Assembly (NCBI GenBank): GCA_019414345.1
Contig: DXMF01000048.1
Span: 60,009-124,008 of the forward strand
Length of the DNA: 64,000 nt
Reading direction: 5' to 3'
DNA from: Collinsella sp.
GTDB taxonomy: Bacteria; Actinomycetota; Coriobacteriia; Coriobacteriales; Coriobacteriaceae
Shown: one piece after another, positions 29,818 through 39,438 of the stretch
Layout: each line of letters begins with the position of its first letter
Position numbering within the stretch: position 1 is the first letter of the stretch
Translations under genes and position numbers: made by a program
The notes under the pieces: generated by a model
The model's database searches: none
What the model was told of the DNA's origin: nothing
The model's input: the letters and a program-made list of their open reading frames with translations, nothing else

Positions 29818-32800
29818 ATGAGGTGGACCACTGTTCGAGCGCTTTGCCGCCGCCTGACCGTTGCCGCGGTGACCCTCACCATGGTGACGGGTTCGTTGCC
29901 CGCGGGCGCGTTTGCCGAGACCCTCACCACCGATAGCACCTTTGTGCAGACGGATGTCGAACAAGTAGACGATGCCGATGCCGCCGACGCCGCCGACCCC
30001 GCGCCCGATGCCGCCGACGCCGCGCCCGATGCCGGCGTTGCCGACCCCACAGTGCCCGCCGCCGATGACGTCCTTACGCCCCCGGACTCCGAGATTGCAT
30101 TGGCGGCAGGCCTGACGGGCGCCGGGCAGACCGAGAGCACACCTGCGGGTACGCTCGCCACCGATCTTGTCGAGGGCAAGGAACTCGCCGAGCAGCAGAA
30201 GCAAGAGGAGGCTTCCGGTGCCGAGGCAACCTGGAACGAGGAACTTGAACTCTGGGCAACCTCGAAGGGCGCCACGGGCGTAAAAGGCGAATACGATGAT
30301 GGCTACGTGGCCGGCGAGCAGACTCCCGCGCAGTACTACTTCTCGATTGATAGCCTCACCAACGAAATTTCTATCGAGTATGGCGACGCGGGCATTACCA
30401 CGTTGGAGGTGCCCTCGACCATCGACGACAAAAATGTCGTAAGCCTTACGGGTATGGGAAGCGCTGCGCTCACATCGATCACCTTCGCCCCTAATTCGCA
30501 TGTCCGCTCGGTTGGAGGCTTGGGCGGCAGCAGCATCAAAGAGATCGCACTGCCCGATTCGGTCGAGGAGCTCAAGAGCTATGCATTCTACAAAAGCAAG
30601 ACGCTCCAAACGGTAACCTGGCCCAACAACGCGGCCTTTACCACGATTCCCGAGCAGGCCTTTAAGGAATGTGAACAACTTGACGACAAGGTGGTGGCAA
30701 CGCTGCCGCCTTCGGTCAAAACTATCGACTATCTTGCATTCGCCTATTGCGGCGTGCCACAGTTCTATGTCTCGGACACAACAGTGCTCACCTTTACGCA
30801 GATCAATGTGCCGGGCACGGTGGAGCGGATCGGGCACTATGCCTTTGATGGGTGCTCGCATGTGTCGTCGGTGACGATCGGCGATGGTGTCAAATCTATC
30901 GGGGCGCTCGCGTTCGCCTCTCTTGATCCTGCGATTGCCGGCAAAGAGATTGTGCTACCCAAAAGCGTGGAAATGATAGAGTGGGGAGCTTTTGAGAACA
31001 CGAGATACGGAAACGAGACGAACCATAATGCCGTTGCCCTGCGCGTGATGAACCCCGATCTTCAGCTTGGTGAGGCGGGCTATCCGGGCGACTATAATGA
31101 GCGCGTGACAATCGATGGCGTAACGTATGCGATTCCCTTTAGTGAAGGCCAGACCATCTATGCCTATGCGACCGATTCGGCTGGCAACCCCTCGATGGTC
31201 AAAAAGCTTGCCGATGCCGTGGCCGATCGCAAGGACTCCGTCGATTCCTCGAAGCCTGCCTACACGTTTGAGTGGATGGGCGAGGCGGCCCAGATCACGG
31301 GCAAACTTCCCCAGGGCGCGGCGGCCGTGCTCGTGCAGGCGGGGCAGTCCACGCCGCTGGCGGTTGGCGATGACGGCAGCTTTACAGCGGACGCCCTCTC
31401 CAAGACGGCAGCCACCCTGCGCATTTCGCTCAGCGGTTACTATGACATGGTGCTGGCGCGCCCGGGCGACCAGATGACGGGCACATGGAATATCGGAGAC
31501 ATTAAGGCGGAGGACTTTACCAAGATTCCGGCTTCGCGCGCGATTGAGCTCAACGTGGGCTTTCTTGAACCAATTGTGGGCCAGGATAAGACCGAACGCA
31601 TTGAGCTCGATAGTCTCGATAACATCGATCTGACGGTGAAGAGCGGCGGCAAGACGCTTAAGCCTGCCAAGGGTGACAAGGAAAACGACTTCCGTATCCA
31701 GGGTACAGCGCTCGTGGTGTCGCAGGCCATTGCCGATGCAGACCAGGATCTGGAGATAACGCTCGAGCCCAAAGACAGCCTCAAGCTGGGTGGGGCGACG
31801 GCGACGGTGAAGCCTTCGGCCGGCAAGGTCGATATCGACTTGAAACCCTGGGGCACGGCGACGGTCACGACCAAGGGCGACTACCAGGGCGCCAACCGCG
31901 TGCTGGTGTTCCGTACGTCCGACGGCAAGCTAGTCGCCGACGGCGTCACCTATTTGATGGGTTACGAAGACGATGGCACCACGCCTATCATGAAGGCCGA
32001 GACGCCGCGCCTTAAGGCCGGTTCGTACACCATCGTCGCCTTTAACAAGACGAGCTACGACATCCAAGCGACGAGCTATTCCACGTTTAGCCGCCTAGGG
32101 CTGACCGTGGGTAAGCATATCGCGCAAAAGCAGGTGAAGATTGAGGACGGCAAACAGCTCGACGTGACGCTCGACGTCCCCACGTTTGACGTGGAGACGT
32201 ATCGTGCCGAGCGCGGGCTGACGGCGGGCTCGGTTATCGCTGATTCGTCCGCGGTCGTTGGCGCGGAGACCGAGCTGCGCATTCATTACGAGCTCAAGGA
32301 CAGCCAGGCTGCCAAGATTGAGATTCCTCTGGCCAAGGATGCCGTCGAGGATGTGTCCGCAGGCGCTCGCGAAGCCGGCGCCAGCTCCGATGCCATGTGG
32401 GCTGCCACAACTTGGGAGGGCGACAACCTCGTTCTCGATATGAAGAAGAGTGCGGGCGCCGATGTGTTTGTGCGCTTTAAGCCTAAGGCCGCGGGCATCT
32501 ATGCCGTCTCGCCGCTTATTACGCTGGGCGAGGTGACATTGCCGCTGGGAAGCACCACACTCGAGGTTAGCGGATCGCGCATCGAGGTCGACAACACCGA
32601 CGTTCACAGCCTGCTGGGCAATGTGGCCTACGTGTATGCAGCGCCGGGCAAGAGCGTGCAGCTCACCGTGGGGACGGGCTCGTCGGCTGCAAAGTACACC
32701 GGCAAGACCAATAAACTCGGCCGTGCCAAGATTGAATACGAACTGCCGCAGGATACGCTTGCCGCCGAGCGTGTGACGCTCGAAGCGCGCGTGGGCTCGA

Positions 32801-35800
32801 CCGATGTCGCCGCCGCTGCCGCAGAGGTGACGGCTCGCAACTATGTGCGCTATGTTCCGGGTGCTTCGGTCTGGAACTTTGATGTGACGTATCGTGGCGG
32901 TACGCAAAACCTGGTCAAGGACGGCAAGGACACGGGTAAGAGCCTGTGGACCTTCCACCATCTGCCGCAAAAGAAGAACGCCTACTGGACGTTCGATATT
33001 ACGCTCGAGGTGGGAAACGAAGAGGCCGCCGACACGCTCGACCTGTACGTGGACTGCGTGGATGGCAAGACGGTGACGATTCCTCTGACTCAAAAGTCGC
33101 GCGAGGGCACCCGCGTGCGCTATGCGGCGGAGTATGTGGACGAGGGTTACCTTAAGCTGCTTAATGAGTTTAACAAGGCGAATGACTCGACCTATGTGAA
33201 CTGCGGCAACTTTGAGCAAATCTTTATGCCGCAGACCTACCGCATCTCCAATGCTCAGCTTATGACCATGCTGAGTTTTGACGCCAACGCTTCGGCCAAA
33301 AAGCATTCCGCCGCGGCCGAGGAGCGCCAGCAGGAGTTCTCGAATGCCGTGCAGCAGTGGCACGAGTATATGATGGATAACTCGTTTAATGATGTCGACG
33401 AGGCCTTTAACGACGCGATTGACCAGATGGTCGCCGATGCGTTTGCCGAGGAGGACAAGGACGGTAAAGAGGACGAAGCCCAAGGTGGAGCTGCCCGTAA
33501 GGCTCGTCGCGCCCCTGCCGCCAGCGACGGCGAGGGTGATGGTACTGGCAACGACGAGGCCGCGCAGTTTGCGGCTGAGCTCAAGGCCGCGGTCGGCGGG
33601 TCGTCGGCGCTGCTGACCCAGCAGGGCGACAGCTATGGCGTCAATGTGGACAAGATGATCTTTGAGGATGCTTACGGCACCAGCGAGGATTGGTATCAGG
33701 AACTCGCGGCGGCCCAGGGCGCGAACGCTGCGGATGCGGCCGCCATCAAGGAGCTCGTCGACCATGCATCGCGAGCGGAGTTTATTGCCCAGCAGGCCGA
33801 GGATCTGGTGGGCCAGTCGATGGGTATCGGCCAGCTCAACCAATATGGAAGCTGGAATGACGCAACCGCTGCGGCGCTCAACAAGTGTGCGGGCATTAAG
33901 GCCAGCGAGTACAACGGCCAGTCGACGAGCGGGTTTAACGATTTGGGCCAGGCGCTCGGCAGCTCACTGAGCTACAAGGCGGCTGACGACGATACCGTCA
34001 AGGGCTTTAAGGTCGCCGCGCCCGATGGCGAGCAGACGGCCTATATCGAGTCGGAGTTTATCGAGAACTCCAATAACAACAAGAACCAGGCGCTTCTGTT
34101 TAACTCGATCGCCATGCAGTGTGACATTCTGGACAATCTGTACGATAACTGGAATGTGGTCCATAGCCTCAATAACTCTACGATTCGCGGCTGGCTTATG
34201 GCTTGGAAGCGTAACGGCGACGTGAGCGCCCATATGAAGCTCATCCGCACGATTCGTTCGCTCAAGAGCTATAAGATCGAGTGCGAGATGTTCGGACAGG
34301 TCTTTAAGACCGATGCGTGGAAGGCGGCCGGCCAGGCGTTTCCCGCGGCGACCCAGGGCATCGGCATCTTTACCGGCATTTACGGCGTGAACGATGCCAG
34401 CAAGAACTGGGAGAACGTGAACGTCCGTATGCAGAAGGTGAAGGGCGAGCGCGAGGGCTATGAGCTTCAGCATACGCGCCTGCTTGCCAAGCCCGAGAAG
34501 ACCGAGGACGACTGGAAGTGCATTTACGCGCTGCGCGACGCCATGGAGAAGGCGCGTGCGTTTGAGGATCTGCTGCATCGCCAGCTCTGCCACGACAGCA
34601 CCGATGTGGCGGTGGGCTCCATTATGACAATCGCCGGCGTGCTGACGGCCGGTTCGGCGGGTACCGTGGTGGGCGCTGCCTATGACGCGGCTTCGCCCAG
34701 CGTAGGTTCGGAGCGCGCGATTAAGCTGACCAATGCCGAATGCGCCTACGATGTTGCCTGCGAGCAGGTGGAGCGCGCGTGCCAGAATCGTATTACGGTC
34801 AACTGGGGCGAGCTGACTGATACCGAGGTCTACAAGGCCAACAAGGACGGCTTGATCTCGGACGAGAAGATGCAGTCGATCTTCGAGGCGCGTTATCGCA
34901 ATGTGGCTGCCAAGGCTGCACCCGACCCTGCGGGCGTGGTGTACGAGGGCCTGCTGTCCAATACGGTTGAAGGCGCGACGGTTGAGCTGTGGAGCGCCGA
35001 CGATGCGGCCGGTACCAATGCAGTGCGTTGGGATGCCGAGGAGTATGAGCAGGACAATCCGCTTGCAACGGGTGCGGACGGTGCGTACAACTGGAATACG
35101 CCGACCGGCTGGTATCAGGTGCGCGTGACCAAGGACGGGTATGAGGAGGCGCGTTCGGCCTGGCTGCGCGTGCCGCCGATTCAGACTGAGGTGAACATTG
35201 GCTTGGCGTCGACGGCGGCGCCCGAGGTGGCTTCGGCCCATGCCTATACCGATTGCGTCGAGGTTGAGTTTGCGCAGTATATGGATGCGAGTGACGATAC
35301 CCTGGCCGCATTGTGCGCGCAGGGCTTGGGCGACGTGACGTATACGTGGCTCGATAAGCAGGACGATCCCAATGGCAAGCCGCTGTCGCGCGTGCTGCGT
35401 ATTCGCTATGCCGATGCGTGTGAGGTGGGCTCGACGGTGTCGTTTGAGCTCGACGGTGCTCGCAACTACGCCGGCACGGCCATGGCGCGCTGGGCAAGCG
35501 GCGAGCTTGTCGTGGGCGTTCGTGCCGACAAACTCAAGCTCAACGTGGAGCAGGCCGTGACCATGCTTGAGGGCAGTGACTTTGAGCTGGTGGCGCACGT
35601 GACCGATAAGGCGGGCAAGCCGTTTGCGGGCGCCAAGGTTAGTGTTGGGCTGGAGTCCTCGGCTATCTGCTCTGTCGATGCCAACCAGGCCGTGACGGGC
35701 GAGGACGGCGCGGCGACGTTTGTGCTGCATGGTGCTCTGCCCGGTTTGACGACGTTGACGGCGGCGGTGGACGGCACGGCGCTGTCCAAGCAGGTCGACG

Positions 35801-36429
35801 TTCGCGTGTCTGCCGAGGCAGTGCGACCGGCGCGACCGGTGGCGACGATTGGTGCGACGACGTTTGGTGCATGGTCGCCCAAGGAGAACTACATTACGGT
35901 GCCCAAGGGCACGAAGCTGGAGCTTTCTGCCGAGGATGGCACGACGATTTGGTACACCACCAACGACACCTGCCCCTGCCGTGACGAAGGCCGCGTAAAG
36001 TACACCGAGCCTATTGCGCTCGATAGCAACATGTATGTGCGCATTGCGGCACAGCGCCCTGGCATGTCGTACAGCGAGTATTCCGAGCGTCTGAACATTA
36101 CGATTACGGTGACCGATGAGCCGGCGCCTGAGCCGACGCCCGATCCCGGTCTGAAGCCGGAGCCTGAGCCGACGCCTGACGGCGGCGAGCAGGGTGGCGG
36201 TACGGATGGCTCTGGTGGCGCCGGGGTCCCTGCGGGCAGTTCGACTTCGACGACGACCACGGTGACGACGAACAAGTCCAAGGGTAAGGGCAAGAACGGC
36301 AAGAAGTCCGGTGGCACGGAGCTTGCCGGCACGGGTGACTCCGCCGCGATGACGGTCGCTGCCCTGGGCATCGCCGGTGCAACCGTTGCCGCAGCCGGCA
36401 TCGCCGCGACCAAGCGCCGCAAGCATTAG
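29818..36429 (+). CDS. Giant LAxTG surface protein with leucine-rich repeats
   Basis: The 2203-aa protein has a signal peptide ending AGAFA (about residue 33) and an Asp/Ala-rich stretch. BspA-type leucine-rich repeats run from about 165 to 410 (SIKEIALPDSVEELKSYAF, VERIGHYAFDGCS). Several beta-sandwich-like regions follow. A helical part with a Gly/Ala hydrophobic segment (about 1600-1640) is next, then a carboxypeptidase-regulatory-like domain (about 1705-1785), an invasin-type Ig domain (about 1904-1995) and a chitobiase-like C-terminal domain (about 2011-2100). LAGTGD (2169-2174), a hydrophobic helix and KRRKH form a class E-type sorting signal. It is probably an adhesin (inference). GGAAAGGA precedes the ATG. 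Confidence 0.88.
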   Translation: MRWTTVRALCRRLTVAAVTLTMVTGSLPAGAFAETLTTDSTFVQTDVEQVDDADAADAADPAPDAADAAPDAGVADPTVPAADDVLTPPDSEIALAAGLTGAGQTESTPAGTLATDLVEGKELAEQQKQEEASGAEATWNEELELWATSKGATGVKGEYDDGYVAGEQTPAQYYFSIDSLTNEISIEYGDAGITTLEVPSTIDDKNVVSLTGMGSAALTSITFAPNSHVRSVGGLGGSSIKEIALPDSVEELKSYAFYKSKTLQTVTWPNNAAFTTIPEQAFKECEQLDDKVVATLPPSVKTIDYLAFAYCGVPQFYVSDTTVLTFTQINVPGTVERIGHYAFDGCSHVSSVTIGDGVKSIGALAFASLDPAIAGKEIVLPKSVEMIEWGAFENTRYGNETNHNAVALRVMNPDLQLGEAGYPGDYNERVTIDGVTYAIPFSEGQTIYAYATDSAGNPSMVKKLADAVADRKDSVDSSKPAYTFEWMGEAAQITGKLPQGAAAVLVQAGQSTPLAVGDDGSFTADALSKTAATLRISLSGYYDMVLARPGDQMTGTWNIGDIKAEDFTKIPASRAIELNVGFLEPIVGQDKTERIELDSLDNIDLTVKSGGKTLKPAKGDKENDFRIQGTALVVSQAIADADQDLEITLEPKDSLKLGGATATVKPSAGKVDIDLKPWGTATVTTKGDYQGANRVLVFRTSDGKLVADGVTYLMGYEDDGTTPIMKAETPRLKAGSYTIVAFNKTSYDIQATSYSTFSRLGLTVGKHIAQKQVKIEDGKQLDVTLDVPTFDVETYRAERGLTAGSVIADSSAVVGAETELRIHYELKDSQAAKIEIPLAKDAVEDVSAGAREAGASSDAMWAATTWEGDNLVLDMKKSAGADVFVRFKPKAAGIYAVSPLITLGEVTLPLGSTTLEVSGSRIEVDNTDVHSLLGNVAYVYAAPGKSVQLTVGTGSSAAKYTGKTNKLGRAKIEYELPQDTLAAERVTLEARVGSTDVAAAAAEVTARNYVRYVPGASVWNFDVTYRGGTQNLVKDGKDTGKSLWTFHHLPQKKNAYWTFDITLEVGNEEAADTLDLYVDCVDGKTVTIPLTQKSREGTRVRYAAEYVDEGYLKLLNEFNKANDSTYVNCGNFEQIFMPQTYRISNAQLMTMLSFDANASAKKHSAAAEERQQEFSNAVQQWHEYMMDNSFNDVDEAFNDAIDQMVADAFAEEDKDGKEDEAQGGAARKARRAPAASDGEGDGTGNDEAAQFAAELKAAVGGSSALLTQQGDSYGVNVDKMIFEDAYGTSEDWYQELAAAQGANAADAAAIKELVDHASRAEFIAQQAEDLVGQSMGIGQLNQYGSWNDATAAALNKCAGIKASEYNGQSTSGFNDLGQALGSSLSYKAADDDTVKGFKVAAPDGEQTAYIESEFIENSNNNKNQALLFNSIAMQCDILDNLYDNWNVVHSLNNSTIRGWLMAWKRNGDVSAHMKLIRTIRSLKSYKIECEMFGQVFKTDAWKAAGQAFPAATQGIGIFTGIYGVNDASKNWENVNVRMQKVKGEREGYELQHTRLLAKPEKTEDDWKCIYALRDAMEKARAFEDLLHRQLCHDSTDVAVGSIMTIAGVLTAGSAGTVVGAAYDAASPSVGSERAIKLTNAECAYDVACEQVERACQNRITVNWGELTDTEVYKANKDGLISDEKMQSIFEARYRNVAAKAAPDPAGVVYEGLLSNTVEGATVELWSADDAAGTNAVRWDAEEYEQDNPLATGADGAYNWNTPTGWYQVRVTKDGYEEARSAWLRVPPIQTEVNIGLASTAAPEVASAHAYTDCVEVEFAQYMDASDDTLAALCAQGLGDVTYTWLDKQDDPNGKPLSRVLRIRYADACEVGSTVSFELDGARNYAGTAMARWASGELVVGVRADKLKLNVEQAVTMLEGSDFELVAHVTDKAGKPFAGAKVSVGLESSAICSVDANQAVTGEDGAATFVLHGALPGLTTLTAAVDGTALSKQVDVRVSAEAVRPARPVATIGATTFGAWSPKENYITVPKGTKLELSAEDGTTIWYTTNDTCPCRDEGRVKYTEPIALDSNMYVRIAAQRPGMSYSEYSERLNITITVTDEPAPEPTPDPGLKPEPEPTPDGGEQGGGTDGSGGAGVPAGSSTSTTTTVTTNKSKGKGKNGKKSGGTELAGTGDSAAMTVAALGIAGATVAAAGIAATKRRKH

Positions 36430-36465
36430 AGCTGGGTGACGGCTCTCGTTCTCGGCCTCAGTAAA

Positions 36466-36683
36466 ATCTCGATCTGTAACACCAAACTGCCCAAAACGGC
36501 TCTAGATGTTACAGATTGAGATGAACCGAATGGCCGCCAATCTAATGTCTCGATCTGTAACACCAGGCGGGGAATTTGACCTCTAACTGTTACAGATTGA
36601 GATGAACAGGTGGATGTTCGCACAATATCTTGATCTGTAACAACTACAAGGCTCAACAGGGTCTAACTGTTACAGATTGAGAC
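36466..36683. repeat. Palindrome array 2, three units
   Basis: Units start at 36466, 36548 and 36628. Arms, loops and the bases between units are nearly the same as in array 1, for example GAACCGAATGGCCGCCAA between units 1 and 2. This shows array 2 arose by duplication together with the end of the gene before it. Confidence 0.85.
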
Positions 36684-36716
36684 AAACGTCGGAATTGGTT
36701 CGCCGGCCAAGTCCCC

Positions 36717-36753
36717 AACCACCACAAAGGTGCCTGTCCCCATCGTGGTGGTT
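36717..36753. repeat. CCACAAAGG hairpin, reverse orientation
   Basis: AACCACCACAAAGG encloses TGCCTGTCCCC with ATCGTGGTGGTT. It is the counterpart of the hairpin at 29677 in the duplicated block. Confidence 0.75.
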
Positions 36754-36768
36754 TGGGCGGTCGGCATA

Positions 36769-36807
36769 GAAAAAGTCCCCGCCGGGCGTGTGCTCGACGG
36801 GGACTTT
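36769..36807 (-). terminator. Terminator of the nfn operon
   Basis: AAAGTCCCCG and CGGGGACTTT pair around CCGGGCGTGTGCTCGA; read on the minus strand the hairpin is followed by a T-run. It ends nfnA-nfnB. Confidence 0.85.
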
Positions 36808-36835
36808 GCCGTTTGATGGCTAGCGCTGTGGGTGA

Positions 36836-38245
36836 TTACTCGCCCAGCAGGCTCTTGGTGATGGAAGCAGCGGCCTTCTTGCCGGCGCCCATCGCCAGAA
36901 TGACCGTAGCGGCACCGGTGACGATGTCGCCGCCGGCCCAGATGCGGGGATCGGTGGTCTGGCCGGTCTCCTCGTCGGCAACGATGTAGCCCCACTTGTT
37001 GAGCTCCATCTTGCCGCCGATCTTGGCAGCGAAGGGGTTGGCGTTGGTGCCGATAGCCGAGATCGCGACGTCGCAGGGGATTTCCTCGATGGCGCCCTCG
37101 ATGGGCACCGGGCGACGACGGCCGGACTCGTCGGGCTCGCCGAGCTCCATCTTCTGGACCTTGACGGCGCACACGGAGCCGTCCTCGCCAGCGACAAACT
37201 CGAGCGGGGAGACGAGCGGCAGGACCTCGACGCCCTCGGCCTTAGCATGGTGCAGCTCGGCGCGACGGCAGGGCATCTCGTCCTCGGTACGACGGTAGGC
37301 GATGATGGCGTGCTCGGCGCCCAGGCGCTTGGCGGTACGGACGGCGTCCATAGCCACGTTGCCGCCACCAAAGACGACGACGTTCTTGCCGTGCTTGGTG
37401 GGGGTGTCGTACTCGGGGAACTTGTTGGCCTTCATCAGGTTCACGCGGGTGAGGTACTCGTTGGCGAAGAAGACGTTGGGCAGGTTCTCGCCGGGGACGT
37501 TGAGGAACTTGGGCAGGCCAGCGCCGGTCGCCACGTAGATGGCGTCGAAGCCCTGCTCGAACAGCTCCTCGGCCGTGGCCATGTTGCCCACGACGGAGTT
37601 GTACTCAAACTTGACGCCCATGTCCTCCAGGCCGTCAATCTCGCGCTTGACGACTGCCTTGGGCAGACGGAACTCGGGGATGCCGTAGACCAGCACGCCG
37701 CCGCCGGTAAAGAATGCCTCAAAGACGGTGACGTCAAAGCCGTTGCGGGCGAGCTCGCCGGCGCAGGTGATGCCGGACGGGCCGGAGCCGACGACGGCGA
37801 CCTTCTTGCCGTTCTTGGGGGCCATCTTGGGCGTGGAGGCGAGCTCGGGGCGGTCACCCAGGAAGCGCTCGAGCTGGCCGATGGCCACGGGCTCGGACTT
37901 CTTGCCACGGATGCACTTGCCCTCGCACTGGTTCTCCTGCGGGCAGACGCGGCCGCAGATGGCGGGAAGCATGGAGTCCTCGCGGATGGTATCGAGGGCG
38001 CCGCCAAAGTCCTTCTCGCGGATCTGCTCGATAAAGCGGGGAATGTTGATGTTGACGGGGCAGCCCTCGACACAGAACGGCTTCTTGCAGTTGAGGCAGC
38101 GCTCGGCCTCGGCCAGCGCCATCTCCTCGGTGAAGCCCTTGTCGACGGGGCGGAAGTCGCAGGCGCGCTCGGCAGCCGGCTCCTCGTTATCGGGGGTGCG
38201 GGGCGACTTCATATCGGCAACGAAACGACCGTTAACTAGTGGCAT
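36836..38245 (-). CDS. nfnB: NADH-dependent ferredoxin:NADP+ oxidoreductase, large subunit
   Basis: This 469-aa protein is related to the small subunit of glutamate synthase. It has an N-terminal iron-sulfur domain with CLNCKKPFCVEGCP and ICGRVCPQENQCEGKC, an FAD fold VAVVGSGPSGITCAGELA and an NADPH fold VVVFGGGNVAMDAVRTAKR. It lies next to a PyrK-like flavoprotein, the arrangement of Nfn, which couples ferredoxin and NADH to reduction of NADP+ by electron bifurcation. A plain glutamate synthase or sulfide dehydrogenase role is possible, but no large gltB is near. The start overlaps the end of nfnA by 10 bases. Confidence 0.88.
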   Translation of the reverse strand: MPLVNGRFVADMKSPRTPDNEEPAAERACDFRPVDKGFTEEMALAEAERCLNCKKPFCVEGCPVNINIPRFIEQIREKDFGGALDTIREDSMLPAICGRVCPQENQCEGKCIRGKKSEPVAIGQLERFLGDRPELASTPKMAPKNGKKVAVVGSGPSGITCAGELARNGFDVTVFEAFFTGGGVLVYGIPEFRLPKAVVKREIDGLEDMGVKFEYNSVVGNMATAEELFEQGFDAIYVATGAGLPKFLNVPGENLPNVFFANEYLTRVNLMKANKFPEYDTPTKHGKNVVVFGGGNVAMDAVRTAKRLGAEHAIIAYRRTEDEMPCRRAELHHAKAEGVEVLPLVSPLEFVAGEDGSVCAVKVQKMELGEPDESGRRRPVPIEGAIEEIPCDVAISAIGTNANPFAAKIGGKMELNKWGYIVADEETGQTTDPRIWAGGDIVTGAATVILAMGAGKKAAASITKSLLGE

Positions 38246-39075
38246 GCGCAGCTCTTTTCCTCATAGGCCTTGAGGGACTCGCCCTCTTCGGAACGGTAAG
38301 CGGCCTGGCGGGCACGAAGGTCATCCCAGTCGACCAGGGTGGCATCGAAGTCGGGGCCGTCGACGCAAGCGAACTTAGTCACGCCGCCCACCTCGACGCG
38401 GCAGCAGCCGCACATGCCGGTGCCGTCAACCATGATGGGGTTGAGCGACGCGGTGATGGGGGTGTCGTACTTCTGGGCGGTGAGGGTCGAGAACTTCATC
38501 ATCGGAACGGGGCCGACGCAGAAGACCTGGCTCACGGCCTTGTCCTGCAGCAGGCGCTCCAGCGGAGCGGTGACAACGCCCTGCTCGCCGTAGGAGCCGT
38601 CGTCAGTGGTGATGTGGATGTGGTCCTCGTCGAGGAGCTCGCGGAACTGGTCCTCCATGAGCAGGAGGTCCTTGGTGCGGGCGCCCATGATGGCGTGCAC
38701 CTCGTGACCGGTCTCGACCAGGTGTTTGGCGACCGGGAAGGCAATTGCCAGGCCGACGCCGCCGCCAATGACGGCGCAGGGGCCCTCGGCCATCTCGGTG
38801 GGAACTCCCAGCGGGCCCACGACGTCGCGCAGCGACTCGCCGGCCTCATAGGTGGAAAGCATCTCGGTGGTCTTGCCGATCACCATAAAGATGAACTCGA
38901 CCCAACCCTCGTCACCGTTCCAGCCAGCCAGGGTAAACGGGACACGCTCGCCCGTCTCGTTGGCGCGAACCATGAGGAACTGTCCAGCGTGCGCATGCTT
39001 GGCGATTGCGGGCGCCTCGATGCGGAACTTGAACACCTTCTCAGAGAACTGCGTCTTCTCCAGGATCTTATACAT
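38236..39075 (-). CDS. nfnA: NADH-dependent ferredoxin:NADP+ oxidoreductase, small subunit
   Basis: A 279-aa ferredoxin-reductase-like flavoprotein. The FAD part has RVPFTLAGWN and the NAD part AVIGGGVGLAIAFPVAKHL. Near the end, MCGCCRV and CVDGPDFD provide Cys ligands for a [2Fe-2S] cluster, as in PyrK and NfnA. The adjacent large subunit supports Nfn over a dihydroorotate role, because no pyrD is near. The ATG follows GAGAGGGG on the minus strand. Confidence 0.86.
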   Translation of the reverse strand: MYKILEKTQFSEKVFKFRIEAPAIAKHAHAGQFLMVRANETGERVPFTLAGWNGDEGWVEFIFMVIGKTTEMLSTYEAGESLRDVVGPLGVPTEMAEGPCAVIGGGVGLAIAFPVAKHLVETGHEVHAIMGARTKDLLLMEDQFRELLDEDHIHITTDDGSYGEQGVVTAPLERLLQDKAVSQVFCVGPVPMMKFSTLTAQKYDTPITASLNPIMVDGTGMCGCCRVEVGGVTKFACVDGPDFDATLVDWDDLRARQAAYRSEEGESLKAYEEKSCACH

Positions 39076-39234
39076 AGAACCCCTCTCTTGTTAGGGCGGC
39101 CGAACCGTGCCTCCACGGAAATGGACGGCAGCCCGAATAAAACCGTACGCGCACAGGCGTTGTGCAGACATACGGTGCAAATTATACCCTCATGGACATG
39201 CTGTTTACGTGTATCTTCGGCAGGCGGAAAAGTG

Positions 39235-39274
39235 ACCTGCCAAAAAGGGACAGGTTTATTTCGGCAGGTTTTAT
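39235..39274. repeat. AACCTGCC-type hairpin with GGGACAGG
   Basis: ACCTGCCAAAA and TTTCGGCAGGT enclose AGGGACAGGTTTA. It lies upstream of nfnA and is in the opposite orientation to the copy at 39396. Confidence 0.75.
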
Positions 39275-39287
39275 CAGGCAAAACGGC

Positions 39288-39331
39288 AAAGGGGGCCGGC
39301 CTCGCGCTTTGGTGAGGCCGGCCCCCTTTGA
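39288..39331 (-). terminator. Terminator of pth
   Basis: AAAGGGGGCCGGCCTC pairs with GAGGCCGGCCCCCTTT around CGCGCTTTGGT. It is a strong hairpin between pth and nfnA. Confidence 0.75.
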
Positions 39332-39395
39332 GGCATTGCATATGTATGGCGGCGCAGGGTTTATTACGATGCGGCCGTTGCGGCGTTTCCGCACA

Positions 39396-39438
39396 TAAAA
39401 CCTGCCAAAATAAACCTGTCCCTTTTTGGTAGGTTTTA
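39396..39438. repeat. AACCTGCC-type hairpin, reverse orientation
   Basis: TAAAACCTGCCAAAA and TTTTGGTAGGTTTTA enclose TAAACCTGTCCCT. It overlaps the pth stop codon, as the copy at 17086 overlaps that of purF. Confidence 0.75.

Noticed and set aside
38236..39075. PyrK, the dihydroorotate dehydrogenase electron-transfer subunit
   Set aside because: The sequence would allow it, but the overlap with an NfnB-type gene and the absence of pyrD favour NfnA.
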